64,000 bases of DNA from the NCBI GenBank assembly GCA_016584495.1, contig WAID01000013.1, positions 248,001 to 312,000 of the forward strand, in the 5' to 3' direction. The notes under the pieces are model-generated. The model was not told the DNA's origin and searched no databases. It was given only the letters and a program-made list of their open reading frames with translations. The first letter of the stretch is position 1, and every line of letters begins with the position of its first letter. The DNA comes from Celoporthe dispersa. Taxonomy: Eukaryota; Ascomycota; Sordariomycetes; Diaporthales; Cryphonectriaceae. The translations under genes were made by a program, and so were the position numbers. This document shows, one piece after another, positions 60,588 to 64,000 of this stretch.

Positions 60588-62624
60588 GTTGGAAGAGCTA
60601 GGGTCTGATGGCTCGGTGGTTTTCTTGTTCTTTTTTTTTTTTTAGTCCTGGATTAGATGCTTAATTACTGGGCAGATTGAGATCCAGAGCGTGACGAGGG
60701 CGCAGTTCACCTAGGAATTTCTATCCTAGCCTATGTGCTCACATGTGGTTGTTTGCGATAAGAAGAGGAATAGAAAAAGAAGAGGGAAAAAAGGGCCGGC
60801 GTGAGCCGTCGAGATAGTATGAAGCCGGTCGCGGGGTCGGGGCCAGCCGTTAGGCCGGCGACCTCCGTCAGGGCCGTTCCGAAATCTGGAGATGACCAAA
60901 CACCCAAGCCAGTTAAGATTATTACTAACAAATAGATCTAGAAAGCCTCCAGAGTCGAAATGGATAAGATTCTTTCTCACGGTCGTCTCAGTCATGGTAC
61001 AATTTATCCCGAAGACGGCTATATTCTCCCGTCTTCATCTGGAACGGAGCCGAGCACGTACAATTCCATAGTACACATGCAGGTAGTGCACTCTATTTCC
61101 TGTAGCACGGCACGGCAGGGCACAGCAGCTGTGCAGGTAATTACTACGGTGCTGCTGCATTACATTGTATGTACGATGGTACATGTACACAGAGCAGAGG
61201 GGGGCGTGTCTCGAGCAAAAGCTTAGCGTCTGCATCCTGCAGTGTGCGTGCCTGGGTAAGCAAGCGGCACACCCCTCTCTCCCACCCAGAAAGGTTGTCG
61301 TCTTGTCTCTCTGGTCCTGATTCTTACTGGCTGTCCACACCACAACCCCCGGGGCGGGGTGCGAAGACGAAAGAGCCAAAGATAGGACTCGGCGTGTAAC
61401 CCGCCAAGGAGACCCCGCCTCGACAGCCTGCTGACCTCGCAGTTCTAGGAATCGGCGCATGCGGGCGGCGCGGCGTTGTTCTCTGGGTTGGTGTGGGGGG
61501 AAAGGACACAGAAAGAGTGTCAGCACGTGCGGTAGTGATGACCATCCGTCAGCAGATTCCCAGCTTCTAGAAAGATTGAAAGTGATCCTGGTAGGAAGAA
61601 GAGGTAAAGGAGGAGGAGGAAGTCAGGCTGCGATTGGTGTTCTCGCCTTCACAGCTGTCGGCCCGTCTCTTCTGCGGTGGCACCCTTCAGCCACCCGCCT
61701 CGTGATCAGGGTCGGACGGCCAATGATGAGCCCATCCTGAGTCAACCATGGGCGGGTTGGCACCCGTGTTGGCTGAGAGCACGCAAGACATTGGCAATAG
61801 TCTCTTTCTCAGTCCCGCCTCGCTCGGGATTGCAAGGTCGGCAAAGTCGTGTTTTCTTTTTCTCTCTCTCTCTTTTCTTTTCTTTCCTTCTTCCTTGGAA
61901 TGTGTGTCTATCTACACGAGGAGCCCACAGAAACCAACGTGCAAAAGGTAGAGAGACGCACAAGTCATGGCAAAACTGTACATATAGCAGCGTACTGCCA
62001 GTGATAACATGATAGATGGGGAGATGCCTGGTCGGAAAATGGCCCGGGCCAGCGGCCACGGGATAGGCCTTAGCCCCGCAGGCCAGCACGCCAGGCACCC
62101 GGGAACAGCGGGGGTTGGGGGGGGGGTTGGAGAGCAAGTCAGAACCCCGCAGCGGGCACGACAGCCACTGATTGGGCCTGTTCGCATCAGTAAGCAACCA
62201 CTGTAAGCGCCTGAAACCACACCTGCGTGATGGCTGCCCTCCCTAACCCGACAGTGCCCATACTGCTTATGGTACTAGTAAGTACTGCTAATCACTGCTG
62301 TGGTACTACGCAACCCACACACCCACACCAACTCCCGCGTGCGAAGAACATGGACATTGCATTGCATGGTGGCGTTTCTACCTCTTGTGGGTTCCTGTGT
62401 CATCACAGAGACGTATCTATAAAAAACCAAAGAAGAAAAAAACATCAGCAGGACCCAACATGAGGCACCAGTACTACCCTCCTTCTCCTTCTCCTCCTCC
62501 CCCAACAAGCCGCGGCTGAGAACCTCGCCTCCTCCTCCTCCTGATGGGCTTCACACCTTGATCCTGTTGATACTCTACCATGGGTCAAGTAGCAAAGATG
62601 GTAGCAGTGATAACGGTAGTGGTC

Positions 62625-62650
62625 ATGGTGGTGGTGGTGGTGGTGGTGGT
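62625..62650. repeat. (GGT)n microsatellite
   Basis: About eight tandem GGT units, preceded by irregular GGT-like triplets from 62615. There is no associated reading frame. Confidence 0.85.
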
Positions 62651-63856
62651 GACGATCACGACGGCTTTTGTTGTGGTTGCCTCCATCTAGGATTCATTTG
62701 GATCTAGCACAAATGGTGGTGCGAGAGTCTGCCTGCCAGCCTGTCTACCAGTCAGTCATTCTCGGTCATCACCCCGCAAGCTGTGGTTGGGAACGCCTGC
62801 CGTGCCACCACACCCAGCCAGTAGACAGGCCAGCCTGGAGAAGCAGGTGAGCCTCAGAAAGACTCGCCCGACTAGACGCCGCAGTATGCCACACGATAAT
62901 GCACGATAGAGCCCAGTGCAGTAAATAAAGTGGGTACAATAAGTACAGTATAACTCATAAGGCTCTGATAACGAGGTGGACTCATCATTGAGGCTCTTGA
63001 CACCGACCAGGCGAGGTGGTTGGGGGAAGCAGAGCCGCTGCAGCCTGGCTGGCATTCCTCGTCTCATCTTCCTGTGGTCCCTGGCCCCCAATCATGGTAG
63101 AAACAGCACTTTTCTCTCGAGCCTCTGTCGCACCAGAGTGTGCATCTGACCTGAGCTGTACTACACACACACATCTGCGCACCTCCGACTAGCCAGCCAT
63201 CCACCCACCCACTTACAGATACGCACCTAGCACACACACACCTAGGCATCTCGTCGCGATCTACGCCCTGCTCCGAGCCTCGTTGTACCTACGAGACCCG
63301 GAGAGGGAGTGACTCTATCCAGGCTCTAGGCTGCGTGGCCTTTGCTTGTGGTTGGATCCCGGCAGAAGTGACTCGTTTCGCCGTCTCAACCTCCTCCCGT
63401 GTCCCCCCTCCCGGGTCTCCTCGATTCCCTCTTAGTACCTGTAGAATGCCATCCCACACGTTTGTTTCATCTGCGTACGGAGGCGGCAGTCCGAACCATA
63501 CTTCTACAATGCACAACAGGAATGAACATCTCGAAAGAAAGGAAAAACGAGTTCAGCCCTGCAAGCGGGTCCAGGAAGCACCCAAGGCACGTCAGCGCGC
63601 AGATCCGTCCGTCGCGCGGCCCATTCTCGCGGCCCTCTAGATGTGACGGGCCCACGAAAGAGCTAAGATGCCTCGCAGGTTACTAGCCAAATAGACCTAA
63701 CGCATGTCTCAAAGGAAAGAAGGCGCAATCCAGGGGACTTGGGAAAAGAAAGAGGGTGAACGAAGAAGGGAAAAAGGAAAAAAAAAGGGGGGGGAGCTGG
63801 TGGGAAAGACCTTGGCCCCCTCCCTTTCCTGCATCCTTCTGAGGGCTGAAAGGCAG

Positions 63857-63879
63857 TCATCATCATCGTCATCATCATG
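63857..63879. repeat. Imperfect CAT triplet repeat
   Basis: Tandem CAT with one CGT interruption. Not inside any supported gene. Confidence 0.8.
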
Positions 63880-64000
63880 ATTACATTATTTTTAATTGAG
63901 CAAGTGCACAAGGTATGCATGCGAGGGGACTTCTGGAAGGCTGACGGCTTGCATGCAGATGCACTGGGGCTGCGGCCCCTTCTGCTGCGGCCGCTGGATT

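Larger units (their letters stand above)
60588..64000. other. Right-hand 3.4 kb without a supportable gene
   Basis: No open frame resembles a known protein. Present are a T-run at 60632-60644 just upstream of the deaminase start, a G-rich block at 62109-62130, the (GGT)n repeat at 62625-62650, an A-then-G run near 63778-63796, and a CAT-type repeat at 63857-63879. A gene starting beyond the window could have its leader here. Confidence 0.45.

Overview
The window is nuclear DNA from a filamentous ascomycete (Pezizomycotina, probably Sordariomycetes). The genes are split by short GT-AG introns of about 50-180 bp. They include fungus-specific families (highly reducing PKS, HET protein, Zn2Cys6 regulator, TRI12-type pump, rhodopsin-like 7-TM protein). 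The long intergenic stretches carry simple repeats. I found no rRNA, convincing tRNA, CRISPR array or intact transposon.

Region 1 (34-31101) reads as a secondary-metabolite gene cluster that may continue beyond the left edge. It holds a highly reducing polyketide synthase (KS-AT-DH-cMT-ER-KR-ACP, minus strand, no release domain), a divergently transcribed UDP-glycosyltransferase, an FSH-family serine hydrolase, a Zn2Cys6 regulator, an FAD monooxygenase, two MFS exporters of different families (DHA2-like and TRI12-like), a HET-domain gene and a Baeyer-Villiger-type monooxygenase. A working model (inference) is as follows. The PKS builds a C-methylated reduced chain and the FSH hydrolase releases it in trans. 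The two flavoenzymes oxidise it, the glycosyltransferase adds a sugar, and the pumps export it. No cytochrome P450 is visible.

Region 2 (31102-39963) is nearly 9 kb without a supportable gene, rich in microsatellites and purine or pyrimidine tracts, and probably marks the cluster border.

Region 3 (39964-60587) is more conserved: a rhodopsin-like 7-TM protein, a secreted SMP-30-like beta-propeller protein, a long-chain acyl-CoA synthetase, a Doa4-type deubiquitinase directly followed on the same strand by the ESCRT-0 subunit Vps27, a decayed sugar transporter and a CDA-fold deaminase. The last 3.4 kb holds no gene I can support.

Caution for readers: at least ten genes' worth of frame checks show about a dozen single-base breaks in short homopolymers, including two in the housekeeping gene VPS27. 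One-base corrections make every affected exon set divisible by three. I therefore treat these breaks as likely assembly errors, not as gene decay. The sugar transporter is different, because it also has two in-frame TAG codons at conserved glutamine positions.
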